NCBI RefSeq assembly: GCF_047872805.1
Contig: NZ_JBLQUK010000005.1
Coordinates: forward strand, 1 to 64,000
Source of the DNA: Erythrobacter sp047872805
GTDB taxonomy: Bacteria > Pseudomonadota > Alphaproteobacteria > Sphingomonadales > Sphingomonadaceae
Direction: 5' to 3'
DNA length: 64,000 nucleotides
The position numbers and the translations under genes are program-made. The notes under the pieces are model-generated. The model made no database searches. It had not been told where the DNA came from and saw only the letters and a program-made list of their open reading frames with translations. How positions within the stretch are numbered: position 1 is the first letter of the stretch; each line of letters starts with the position of its first letter. Below, in pieces: positions 42,323 to 50,335 of this stretch.

Positions 42323-43456
42323 TCACTCGCTGACGGTGCTGAAATCGAGATCGCGCGCGGTAAAGACGCGGATCGGTTCGCCCATGCGCACGCGGATGGT
42401 TGGCCCGATCTGGCCGTCTTGCTGCGCCGCGATGCTGGCAGCGCTCTGCCCTGCTCCGCCAAGAATGACAGAGGTGCCGCCTGATGCAATCGCGCCAAGC
42501 CCGCCAATCACTGACAACAGCATCGACGATCCAAACCGGCGGAAGAAGTGATTGTTGACATCGCCTTCAAGTCCGGTGGTGCCGTCGAAACCAACTGCAG
42601 GGGATGCAATATTGACCGAAGCGCCATCGGGCCGGATGAGCCGCGTCCAGATCACATAGGCGCGTTTCTGACCTTGCTGCACGCCCGATTGATACTGACC
42701 GATCAACCGAGACGAGCGCGGGACCAGCACACGCGAGCCGTCAAAGCTGCGCACGTCCTGGCTTACCACGGCGCGGACATAGCCCGGCACATCGGTGTTG
42801 ATCGCGGTTTCAAGGACCGCCGGAATCATTGTGCCTTCGGTCACGGTGGTGGCCGGATTGACCATCGCGCGCGCCTGAGCCGGAGCACCGCCAACGCCGC
42901 CGAGCCGGCTGGCAAAGGCAGCCGCTGCGCCGCCCGCACCTGAATCGCCCGTCGCAGCGCCGCTTGCCGGACCATTGCCCGGCGCGATTTCGCCCGCCCG
43001 CGCGGCTTGCACCGCACGGCTAGCGTCAAAAATCAATTGCGGGCTGGCATAGGGATTGGTTGACAGTGCGGGGTCGATACCAGGAGGGTTGGCAAGGATC
43101 GGAGCCGGGGCAGGATCGGGGCGCGGCGTCACCGGAGCGACCGCGGGCTGCGGTGACGGGACCGCTGCCGGAGCAGCGGCGACTTGCGCGGGCGCCGCCT
43201 GACCGCCGACTGTTTCGGGTTCGGGCACCTGCGCTGCATTCATCGCCCAGAACGTCGTCGCCCCAAGCAGACCCACGATTGCCACACCGGCGGCAAGGCC
43301 TAGCCCTTCGGTCTTGGACTTTCGCTCAACCACAGAGGAAAACCCGCTGCGGCTCGCCAGGTCGATGACCTCAGCGGATTCGCCCTCACGCGGGTCACCG
43401 ATATTCTCGTTTCCGTTGTCGCCCTTCTTGGGCGGAAGACGCATGGCAAGACGCAT
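42323..43456 (-). CDS. virB10: VirB10 / TrbI-type T4SS core protein
   Basis: The 377-residue protein has a cytoplasmic N-terminus and one membrane helix (about 52-72, GLAAGVAIVGLLGATTFWAM). A Pro/Ala-rich periplasmic linker (about 75-190) precedes the conserved outer-membrane-complex C-terminal domain (VPGYVRAVVSQDVRSFDGSR, VPRSSRLIGQYQSGVQQGQK, GLGAIASGG). VirB10 spans both membranes and forms the T4SS core with VirB7 and VirB9. It is 38 bases after virB9 and 20 before virB11. Confidence 0.93.
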   Translation of the reverse strand: MRLAMRLPPKKGDNGNENIGDPREGESAEVIDLASRSGFSSVVERKSKTEGLGLAAGVAIVGLLGATTFWAMNAAQVPEPETVGGQAAPAQVAAAPAAVPSPQPAVAPVTPRPDPAPAPILANPPGIDPALSTNPYASPQLIFDASRAVQAARAGEIAPGNGPASGAATGDSGAGGAAAAFASRLGGVGGAPAQARAMVNPATTVTEGTMIPAVLETAINTDVPGYVRAVVSQDVRSFDGSRVLVPRSSRLIGQYQSGVQQGQKRAYVIWTRLIRPDGASVNIASPAVGFDGTTGLEGDVNNHFFRRFGSSMLLSVIGGLGAIASGGTSVILGGAGQSAASIAAQQDGQIGPTIRVRMGEPIRVFTARDLDFSTVSE

Positions 43457-43493
43457 TATTTCATCTCCAAAGCGAAAGTTTCAAACAAGACAA

Positions 43494-44366
43494 TCATGAT
43501 CCGAGCGGGCCGCCCTCATTGCCGGGGCGCGGTCCGCCTGCACTGCGCGGTCGCGGGGCATCGGTGTTGGTCAATGTAGCAGTATCGCGGCCGGAGCGCA
43601 GGATAATTTGCGCCGGAACCCCGTCCAGCACCACGGTGTCGCCGCGAACGGTGAAATTCACCGGCCCTTCGACACCATCAGAATTCGTCACAAGGATCGC
43701 CGGGATCGCCGTCCCTGCAGGCCAGGTCAGGAACAGCGCATCGCCGTCATCATAGGCGCGCGCAGGCAGCAGACCGGCTTCGCCCGCGCCTGCCCAGCTG
43801 AAATTGAGCGCGGCAGGGTCGCTGACCGCATAGGGATCGTTGGCAGCCGCAAGCTCAACCGGATTGGCCTGTTCCTGTTCGGCGGCCTCAGCGGCGGCGA
43901 GTGCGGCTTCGGCCTGGGCGGCCTCCAGCTCCGGATAGCGGAATTGCAGCACGTAAAGCGGCGAATTGCGCGGGGAGGCGACAAGGTCGAACAGATAGGT
44001 ACGGCGGCTCGTCACCACAGTCATATTGGTGCGCGCGCTGGGCTCCAGCGGTTTCACGAACAGGATCGTTTGCGCCTGATTGGGCTGAATTTGCCAAGCG
44101 TTGCTGTCACCCACGGCGACGTTCTGAATCGATTCGTCAGGTGCGAATTTGATCGTGGTTTGCACCCGAACCTTGCCATTAATGGTGACGACCCGGCTTT
44201 CATCGAATGTCAGCGTGACCAGTCGGGGATCATTTGCCCGCGATTCCTCGGCAGGCTCAGCCGATTCTTGGGCGGAGACGGGCATGGCAAAGGGCGCTGC
44301 GATTGCTAGCGCAATGCAGGCCATCGAACATAATAAGGAAAGCCGAAGCTGACCGGCACTAAACAT
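43494..44366 (-). CDS. virB9: VirB9-type T4SS core protein
   Basis: The 290-residue protein has a signal peptide (hydrophobic 8-27, cleavage near VSA). The N-terminal VirB9 region follows (DPRLVTLTFDESRVVTINGK, NVAVGDSNAWQIQPNQAQ, LFVKPLEPSARTNMTVVT), then a linker and a C-terminal beta domain (YDDGDALFLTWPAGTAIPAI). The C-terminus is Pro/Gly-rich. It normally pairs with the lipoprotein VirB7, which I do not see here. It shares bases with the end of virB6. Confidence 0.9.
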   Translation of the reverse strand: MFSAGQLRLSLLCSMACIALAIAAPFAMPVSAQESAEPAEESRANDPRLVTLTFDESRVVTINGKVRVQTTIKFAPDESIQNVAVGDSNAWQIQPNQAQTILFVKPLEPSARTNMTVVTSRRTYLFDLVASPRNSPLYVLQFRYPELEAAQAEAALAAAEAAEQEQANPVELAAANDPYAVSDPAALNFSWAGAGEAGLLPARAYDDGDALFLTWPAGTAIPAILVTNSDGVEGPVNFTVRGDTVVLDGVPAQIILRSGRDTATLTNTDAPRPRSAGGPRPGNEGGPLGS

Positions 44367-45574
44367 TATCGTGTCTCCGGTTTGGGGGCGCTGTTACGGG
44401 CGCTTTGCGCGGCGCTGCTTGAACCGGCTGAACGAAACCGATTGCCGATCCCGCGTGTGCGTGACGCGGCAGGTCCGACAGATGCCGCTGCGCCGCCGCC
44501 CGTTGTTGCGGTGTAGATCCGCGTTTCCCTTCCGCCGCCCGTGTTGCCAACAGGGCCAGTGTCATTGGCTGCCATCGCCGCAGGAACTTGCACGTCGATG
44601 CGCCGCTGAACCGCCGCCGCCGATGCAGCCGGAGCGATCTGCGAAGCGCGATCTGGCATGGCTGCAGGGACGGAAGCAGGCGGCATACGGGCGGTATCTA
44701 TCCCGCGATCATCGCTGATATTAGGGGCTGCTAGGCCGAACACCGTCCAGCCGCCAACCATGCTGGTGGCGACCTTGAGCACCATCAGCATGAGCAGGAC
44801 ATGGACAAAGCCGACAACGAAAAACGCCATCGCCGCTTGCTGATCTATCTGGCCTGGAACCGCGACCAGCGCGGCGAGGATGGGCACCGCCATCTCGAGC
44901 ATGATTGATCCGCCCACGACCGCAAACAGGGGAGCGATCGCCAACATTACCAAGCCCTTGAGCCAGCCGACAAATAGCCCGCGCGTGCCATTGAACAACG
45001 CCAGAACCACGAAAATCGGCCCGATCGCGAGCAACAGCGCAAGGCCAATCCGCGCCGTGACCAGCAGGCCAACGGTGCCCAGCAACAACAGCATTGCGCC
45101 CGCCCACATCATGCCCGGCGGCGAAAACAGGCTGATATTCTCCTGCCCCGTGCTCGCCTGCTGAACCGCAAGGAACACAATATCGAGCTTGGTCGCAAAA
45201 GTCGCCGTCGCTTCACCGTCACTATCGGTCAACACCCCGGCGAGCCAATCCGGACCCAGCACGAAAATGTTGTAGAAGAAACTCTGATAAGCGACGAAAC
45301 TGGTCACAAAAGTAAGCACCAGCCCAACGGTCATCATCTTGGGGATCAATGTGCGGACCGACAGATTGGACCGGCCAATCATCAGGCTGATGCCGAAAAA
45401 CGCGACATACATTGTTAGCAGCACGGTCAGGACGATGGCGAGTTGACCCTCTTCGCCAAACAGCCGGTTAAACGCCTGCTCGCTCACCTGGCTGGCGATA
45501 CAATCCACCGCTGTCAGCGCAGCGGCAACGCCCGTTCCCATGTCCTGGGAGGCAAGATCGCAGCTCGTCGTCAT
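44366..45574 (-). CDS. virB6: VirB6/TrbL-type inner-membrane channel protein
   Basis: The 402-residue protein has about five to six membrane helices in its first 290 residues (VLTVLLTMYVAFFGISLM, MLLLLGTVGLLVTARIGLAL, FVVGFVHVLLMLMVLKVATS). A hydrophilic, Ala/Pro/Arg-rich C-terminal tail follows. VirB6 forms part of the inner-membrane translocation pore. The long polar tail is not a conserved feature of the family. In the usual order virB7 and virB8 would come next; here virB9 starts directly. Confidence 0.87.
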   Translation of the reverse strand: MTTSCDLASQDMGTGVAAALTAVDCIASQVSEQAFNRLFGEEGQLAIVLTVLLTMYVAFFGISLMIGRSNLSVRTLIPKMMTVGLVLTFVTSFVAYQSFFYNIFVLGPDWLAGVLTDSDGEATATFATKLDIVFLAVQQASTGQENISLFSPPGMMWAGAMLLLLGTVGLLVTARIGLALLLAIGPIFVVLALFNGTRGLFVGWLKGLVMLAIAPLFAVVGGSIMLEMAVPILAALVAVPGQIDQQAAMAFFVVGFVHVLLMLMVLKVATSMVGGWTVFGLAAPNISDDRGIDTARMPPASVPAAMPDRASQIAPAASAAAVQRRIDVQVPAAMAANDTGPVGNTGGGRETRIYTATTGGGAAASVGPAASRTRGIGNRFRSAGSSSAAQSARNSAPKPETR

Positions 45575-48018
45575 TCGGCCGCCTGCCAGACGGGAATGCC
45601 GTCCTCGTCAACTTCGCTCGCACCATCGGGCCACGCGCGATTGGTGAGCGCGGGATACCAGGCGCTGGGATCATCGCCCACCGCTTCGCGCAGCAAGTCA
45701 AGCCGCCGCACCGACGCCTCACGCCCGGAAAGGATCGTAAGCACTTCGGGCGCACCGGACAGATCGAGCCTGACGACAACGCTCGCATCGGGTTGACGCA
45801 CCAGAAAACAGCGCGAATGCGCGGGCAGAGTGCGGATCAACGCCAATTCGTGCGGCGTCAGGCCAAAGCCATCGCAATAATCTTCGGGCCGGGCGCGGCT
45901 GTTGGGCATGAACACCATAGTGGCGGTTTGTTCGACCAGTGCAGTCGAAATGCGACTCTCCAGAGCATCGCGCGCCGACTGGGTGGCAAATCCGACCAGC
46001 GCATTGCGTTTTCTCAGGGTCTTGAGCCAATCGCGGATGCGCGCAGCGAACACCTCATCATCCAGCGCCTTCCACCCTTCGTCGATCAAAATCATGGTCG
46101 GCTCACCGTCGAGGCGTTCGTCGATGCGGTGGAACAGATACATCATCGTCGGCGTGCGCAGGCGCGGGTTTTCCAGCAGCTGCGTCATGTCGAAGCCCAG
46201 CACCCGACTTTCCAGATCAAGCGCGTCGCGTTCATTGTCGAACAGCCATGCATGTTCGCCGCCGTCTCCGCCCGGATTGCCGATCCACGCGCCCAGCCGG
46301 TCGGCCAGATCGCCCGGTTCAGGACGCCGCGCGCCTGCCAGCAATTCCTTGAAATGACGAAGGCGCCGCAAACTGGGATCATTGGCGTAGGTTGCATCAA
46401 CAGCCGCGCTGATCGTTGCATATTCCTCTGGCCCGTCCGCTTTCAGCAGCACGCCCAACCAATCGCGCAAGAACGCCTTGTTGCTGGGGGTGTCGGGCAG
46501 CGCGAGTGGGTTGAAGCCGGTCGGTTCACCCGGATTGATCCGGTCATAACGTCCGCCGATGCCGCGAATGAACAGCTCCGCCCCGCGATCCTTGTCGAAC
46601 AATATTGTGCGCGGCTTGAATTTCTGCGCCTGCGCGGCAAGGAAATTCATCACCACCGTCTTGCCCGAACCCGACGGCCCGATGACCGAAAAATTGCCAA
46701 GATCGCCGTGGTGAAAATTAAAGAAGAACGGGGTTGCGCTGGTCGTTTCCAGCAAAGTCACCGCATCGCCCCAATGGTTTCCACTGGCCTGCCCAAGCGC
46801 AAAGCCATGAAAGCTGCCAAAGCTCGCCATATTGGCCGAGGAAATCAGCGCGCGGCGTACGATGTAATCCTCGTTTCCGGGGAATTGACCCCAGAATGAC
46901 GGTTCAAGATTGGTATCTTCGCGCACTGCAATCGCGCCAGTATCAGCCAGGGCAGCGGTGCAGGCGGCAGTTGCCTCATCGAGCCGGTCGAGCGAGCGTT
47001 CGCGCACCAGCACGGTGAGATGATGATCGCCAAACCCGACGCCGCCATTGCCCAGCGCATCACGCGCAGCCATCATGTCGCTGCGTTCGGCGGCAGCCTC
47101 TTCATCGACAGAGCGCGAGCGGCGCAGCGCCAGATCGATCCGTTCGCGCGCCGTCGTGCGCTCATTGGGCGCATAGCTTTCGGTCACGATCATCTCATAC
47201 GGCAACCTCAGCAAGCCATCGAGCAGGCCTGGCGAGGTCGCTTCTGGATAATCCTTAAGGCCCAGAATGGCAGAAAAGTCGGGGTTACCGCTGCCCCGCA
47301 ATTCCATCGCATCCAACCCGAAACTGGCGCGGCGATAGGGCAACATATGGCCGATATCAGTATCCGGAGCGGGCCGCCGCACGGGCCGCATTTCGCCATT
47401 GTACAGCGCCGAGAGCAGCTCCAGAATTTCGGAATTGGTGCCGTCGTTGCTTCCCGGTGCGCGGTAATCACCCAGCACCGCTGCGCCGTAAGCCGACAGC
47501 GAGGCCACAAGTCCGCTGATCGCGGCTTTGAGGCTGCGAATATCCTTGGGGTCGGCTTCGAGCTCGTCGCTGCCTTGGCGTGAAAAGAATTTGCTCAACC
47601 GTTCAGGTAGGCCCGTCTTGCCGCGCGCAGGACGGCGGATCAGGGTGACGAACTGGTCGTTGATAAACAGCGAACCGCCAGCCAGCCGTTCTTTCCACCG
47701 GGTATCGATATGGCGCGAAAGCGGATCGGGAAATTCGGCGTCAAGTTCCACCTCGACCCGGCGGCGGATAACGTGATGATACAGTACAAACCGCGCATCT
47801 AGCGTCGATCGCAGCACCACCTCGCGAGTGGCAGTGTGGGCATTAAGCGCGTCGGAATCCTCGGTTTCAAACAGCAGGCCCGGCACCTGTATGGCGCTCA
47901 TCACCGACCCATCGCGCAACAGCACGGTGTTTTCGTCGACCACCCGCGCATAAGGCAAACGGTCGCCGACGCGCGCTTCCTTCGCGCTCCACGCAGCAGG
48001 TCCGATCCATTTCACCAT
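45571..48018 (-). CDS. virB4: VirB4-type T4SS ATPase
   Basis: The 815-residue protein is the conserved T4SS energiser. Its N-terminal CagE/TrbE/VirB domain is followed by the ATPase region with Walker A GPSGSGKTVVMNF (about 448-460). The Walker B segment ILIDEGWKALDDEVFA and the FATQSARDALES motif follow, before a C-terminus with YCDGFGLTPHELALIR. It is intact and of family length. It shares a four-base overlap with virB6 downstream and follows virB3. Confidence 0.95.
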   Translation of the reverse strand: MVKWIGPAAWSAKEARVGDRLPYARVVDENTVLLRDGSVMSAIQVPGLLFETEDSDALNAHTATREVVLRSTLDARFVLYHHVIRRRVEVELDAEFPDPLSRHIDTRWKERLAGGSLFINDQFVTLIRRPARGKTGLPERLSKFFSRQGSDELEADPKDIRSLKAAISGLVASLSAYGAAVLGDYRAPGSNDGTNSEILELLSALYNGEMRPVRRPAPDTDIGHMLPYRRASFGLDAMELRGSGNPDFSAILGLKDYPEATSPGLLDGLLRLPYEMIVTESYAPNERTTARERIDLALRRSRSVDEEAAAERSDMMAARDALGNGGVGFGDHHLTVLVRERSLDRLDEATAACTAALADTGAIAVREDTNLEPSFWGQFPGNEDYIVRRALISSANMASFGSFHGFALGQASGNHWGDAVTLLETTSATPFFFNFHHGDLGNFSVIGPSGSGKTVVMNFLAAQAQKFKPRTILFDKDRGAELFIRGIGGRYDRINPGEPTGFNPLALPDTPSNKAFLRDWLGVLLKADGPEEYATISAAVDATYANDPSLRRLRHFKELLAGARRPEPGDLADRLGAWIGNPGGDGGEHAWLFDNERDALDLESRVLGFDMTQLLENPRLRTPTMMYLFHRIDERLDGEPTMILIDEGWKALDDEVFAARIRDWLKTLRKRNALVGFATQSARDALESRISTALVEQTATMVFMPNSRARPEDYCDGFGLTPHELALIRTLPAHSRCFLVRQPDASVVVRLDLSGAPEVLTILSGREASVRRLDLLREAVGDDPSAWYPALTNRAWPDGASEVDEDGIPVWQAAE

Positions 48019-48051
48019 ATCCGGCCCTCCTTAAGAGGCCTGTTTGTTCAC

Positions 48052-48336
48052 TTACGGCGCGTAGCTGTTGCAGCCCCAGCGCTTGAAATTGGGGACGCGC
48101 GGGCATTTCGATACTTTGGTAATCCAAAGGTCAAAGATACGCGGCTCGCGCAGAGACACAAAATAGCCAATTACATGCATGACAATCGGCACGGGTACGA
48201 TCCAGTATGATTTTACCAGCAGGAACGCGATCGTCGTCACCATCATGTTGATGACGAAAAAGTTCATCGTCACGCCCATGAACATCTGTGGCCGCGTCAA
48301 TGCGCGGTGGACAGGATGGCGGATGAGATCGTTCAT
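48052..48336 (-). CDS. virB3: VirB3-type T4SS protein
   Basis: The 94-residue protein has the VirB3 N-terminal motif HPVHRALTRPQMFMGV and two hydrophobic helices (about 22-42 and 46-62), as in VirB3/AvhB3. It then has REPRIFDLWITKVSKCP. VirB3 is an inner-membrane partner of VirB4. It lies 34 bases upstream of virB4 in transcription order. Confidence 0.9.
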   Translation of the reverse strand: MNDLIRHPVHRALTRPQMFMGVTMNFFVINMMVTTIAFLLVKSYWIVPVPIVMHVIGYFVSLREPRIFDLWITKVSKCPRVPNFKRWGCNSYAP

Positions 48337-48358
48337 TTATTTTTCCCTGCCCAGTGGC

Positions 48359-48688
48359 CTACGCCGTGCCGGCGATACCGGCGACGATCACAGGAGCGCC
48401 GAAAATGATAAACACGCCGATGATAACCGTCGCGCCAAACCGCCAGTTCATCCGCCCGGTCAGCATCATGAAGCCAACTGCGGCGACCGCCATCACAGCG
48501 AGGCTTGTCGCTATCGGGCCCAGCAGAATGCTTTGCATCCACACCACCGCATTGGTGATTGGCCCGGACCCTTGCGGTTGGTTCTGCGCATACGCCGTAG
48601 CGGGCATCAGAAAGACGGCGAGCAGCGCCGCAAATCTGGCAGCAACAGTGACCGGATTGGCGGCCAGATTACGAAAAAGCGAAGTCAT
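48359..48688 (-). CDS. virB2: VirB2-type pilin / TrbC family
   Basis: From ATG 48688 the protein has 109 residues, with a signal peptide (cleavage near AYAQN) and then two hydrophobic helices (MQSILLGPIATSLAVMAVAA and the C-terminal VIIGVFIIFGAPVIVAGIAG) joined by a short basic turn (GRMNWRF), the VirB2/TrbC pilin layout. In-frame ATGs at 48700 and 48733 would lengthen the N-terminus. It lies between virB3 and the lytic transglycosylase. Confidence 0.87.
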   Translation of the reverse strand: MTSLFRNLAANPVTVAARFAALLAVFLMPATAYAQNQPQGSGPITNAVVWMQSILLGPIATSLAVMAVAAVGFMMLTGRMNWRFGATVIIGVFIIFGAPVIVAGIAGTA

Positions 48689-48732
48689 TGTCGGTTCCAT
48701 TGTCCTTTGAACTTTATTCATCGCGCAGAGCA

Positions 48733-49386
48733 TTACGGCGCGCCCGGGCGCGAATGGCTTGCAAGCCGCCCCATGATTGCGGCCACATATTGCCGGGTTT
48801 CGCGGATATTGGGAATGCCGCCAGCGCGAATAACTCGCCCCGGTCCGGCGTTGTAAGCGGCGAGAGCTTTTTCCAGATCGCCATCGAAACGGTCGAGCTG
48901 TTCGCGCAGATAGCGCGCCCCGCCCTCCAGATTCTGCATTGGATCATCGGGATCGACGCCCAAATAACGAGCCGTGCCCGGCATCAACTGCGCAAGCCCG
49001 CGCGCACCCGCGTGGCTTACGGCATTTTCGCGCCAGCGGCTTTCCTGCCAGACCAGCGCTTCGAGCAGACTTGGGCTAAGGTCAAAACGCTGCGACAATT
49101 CATGGATTTTCGCGGTGTAGCGCGGAGGAATGCCAGCCGCGTGTGCAGCTGCATTACCGATGATCCGGTCTGGCACCATCACAGCGCTCAATTCGGTCCA
49201 CGCCGACTCTGTTGCAGCGGGGTCGGTTGCCGATGAGCCCGGCAAATCGCCGCTGGACGCAGGAACGCCGCCAGCAACCCAGCGGGCGCCGTTAGCGTCC
49301 AATTCCATCACATCCGCCTGTGCATTTGTCGCAGCCAAAGCCAGCGAGGCGGCAATGCAGTAAAAGCTCGCACGAGCGAGAATCAT
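48733..49386 (-). CDS. virB1: VirB1-type lytic transglycosylase
   Basis: From ATG 49386 the protein has 217 residues: a signal peptide (about 1-25), a linker, and a C-terminal SLT domain with ALVWQESRWRENAVSHAGAR (catalytic Glu in QESRW) and GLAQLMPGTARYLGVDP, then AYNAGPGRVIRAGG. It opens peptidoglycan for T4SS assembly. The frame is open to 49482, but the signal peptide starts at 49386. It is the first gene of the virB operon. The gap 49387-49589 (203 bases) shows no other gene and presumably holds the operon promoter. Confidence 0.88.
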   Translation of the reverse strand: MILARASFYCIAASLALAATNAQADVMELDANGARWVAGGVPASSGDLPGSSATDPAATESAWTELSAVMVPDRIIGNAAAHAAGIPPRYTAKIHELSQRFDLSPSLLEALVWQESRWRENAVSHAGARGLAQLMPGTARYLGVDPDDPMQNLEGGARYLREQLDRFDGDLEKALAAYNAGPGRVIRAGGIPNIRETRQYVAAIMGRLASHSRPGAP

Positions 49387-49589
49387 TCCGGGCCCTCCAG
49401 AAACTCCCCCTTGTCTATCGTAAATGACAAGCAGGTGACAGCTTTGGGTTTGGCGCGGCGGAATATGGCGCGGCAAGGCCATATCTACGGGCGAGAAATA
49501 TGCGGTCTATCACTGCTGCGAAGCAGCGATTGCCTCAGGGGTCAAATGGGGCGGTCAGGCCTTCGAGCCCGAACCGCCCCCATTGCGGG

Positions 49590-50015
49590 TTAGCGCTGAT
49601 TCATTGTCAATTGATCGTTGCCTGAGCCAGCAGGCCGGAATTCGCCGCGTGACAACATGGCCAGTGCTCGTCGTGCCAGACGGCGCGAGTCGGTCGCACT
49701 GCCATTCGCCGTTTCGAGCTCAACCACTTCGCGCGCTTCGAGCGCGGCCTCAAAGCTCTTGCGCGCTTCGGCGATGCTGCCGCTTTGCGCATAGGCAATG
49801 CCAAGATTGATCAGCAGCGCCGGATCGCCAGGATATTCTGCAAGTTCAGCCTTGAGCATCGCAATTGCGCGGACGCTTTCGCCGTCGGCAAGCGTTTCGG
49901 CAGCCAGCCCCGCATCCGCCGAAACCACGGCAGATGGGTCAGAAGTTTGCGCCATGGTCACGCTTGCCGCGAACAATGCAGTCAGGCCAACAGGTGTCAT
50001 TATCGACAGAGTCAT
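49590..50015 (-). CDS. Secreted tetratricopeptide-repeat protein
   Basis: From ATG 50015 the product is 141 residues with a signal peptide (about 1-22, cleavage near TMAQ). A TPR unit follows (residues about 55-90, with DPALLINLGIAYAQSGSIAE and ARKSFEAALEA), and a short helical C-terminus. ATG 50015 is preceded by AGGAGG (50024-50029) at a suitable distance; ATG 50021 is too close to it. It is divergent from the lipoprotein gene, with 320 bases between the starts. Confidence 0.8.
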   Translation of the reverse strand: MTLSIMTPVGLTALFAASVTMAQTSDPSAVVSADAGLAAETLADGESVRAIAMLKAELAEYPGDPALLINLGIAYAQSGSIAEARKSFEAALEAREVVELETANGSATDSRRLARRALAMLSRGEFRPAGSGNDQLTMNQR

Positions 50016-50084
50016 ACTCATGCCCTCCTTTTCAATATGAACAAGGTGGAGCAGGTGGCGGCAGGATGCAACCAAAATGTCATA

Positions 50085-50102
50085 TTGTAATATAAACGTC
50101 AT
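50085..50102 (+). promoter_or_regulatory. PHO-box-like sequence, distal
   Basis: TTGTAATATAAACGTCAT matches 14 of 18 positions of the E. coli PHO box consensus by hand count, on the plus strand, in the divergent gap between the TPR and lipoprotein genes. It is 233 bases upstream of the lipoprotein start, and could also affect the TPR gene. Only experiment or a motif model would settle it. Confidence 0.35.
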
Positions 50103-50335
50103 TTTGGAACGCAGGTTTGATATATTTCAGTTACTTAAAATTGTCATAAACGATCAATGTGCCACGGCTTGTACGGTTTGGTTATGTCATATTTGTCTTT
50201 CTTCGGTCATATGACAGCTTTGTAGGGCAAACTGTAACCCTGCAAAAATTCTGTCACATCCGACCCCTAGCGCCCCAATTGCGCACTCACTCAACGCGCT
50301 TTGTTGATTCTCGGTTTTTGAGGGGACCGCTCGCT
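50103..50335. other. Divergent regulatory region
   Basis: The 320-base gap between the TPR gene and the lipoprotein gene has no coding frame I support. Its AT-rich part contains repeated GTCAT-type words, a GTCATATGAC palindrome at 50206-50215, and two PHO-box-like sites at 50085 and 50240. It should hold the promoters of both genes; a clear -35/-10 pair was not identified. Confidence 0.5.
50240..50257 (+). promoter_or_regulatory. PHO-box-like sequence, proximal to the lipoprotein gene
   Basis: CTGCAAAAATTCTGTCAC matches 14 of 18 positions of the E. coli PHO box consensus by hand count; the second half, CTGTCAC, is perfect and the two half-sites are 11 bases apart. It reads in the direction of the lipoprotein gene and ends 78 bases before the start codon, a position where PhoB would replace a -35 element. 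Confidence 0.45.
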
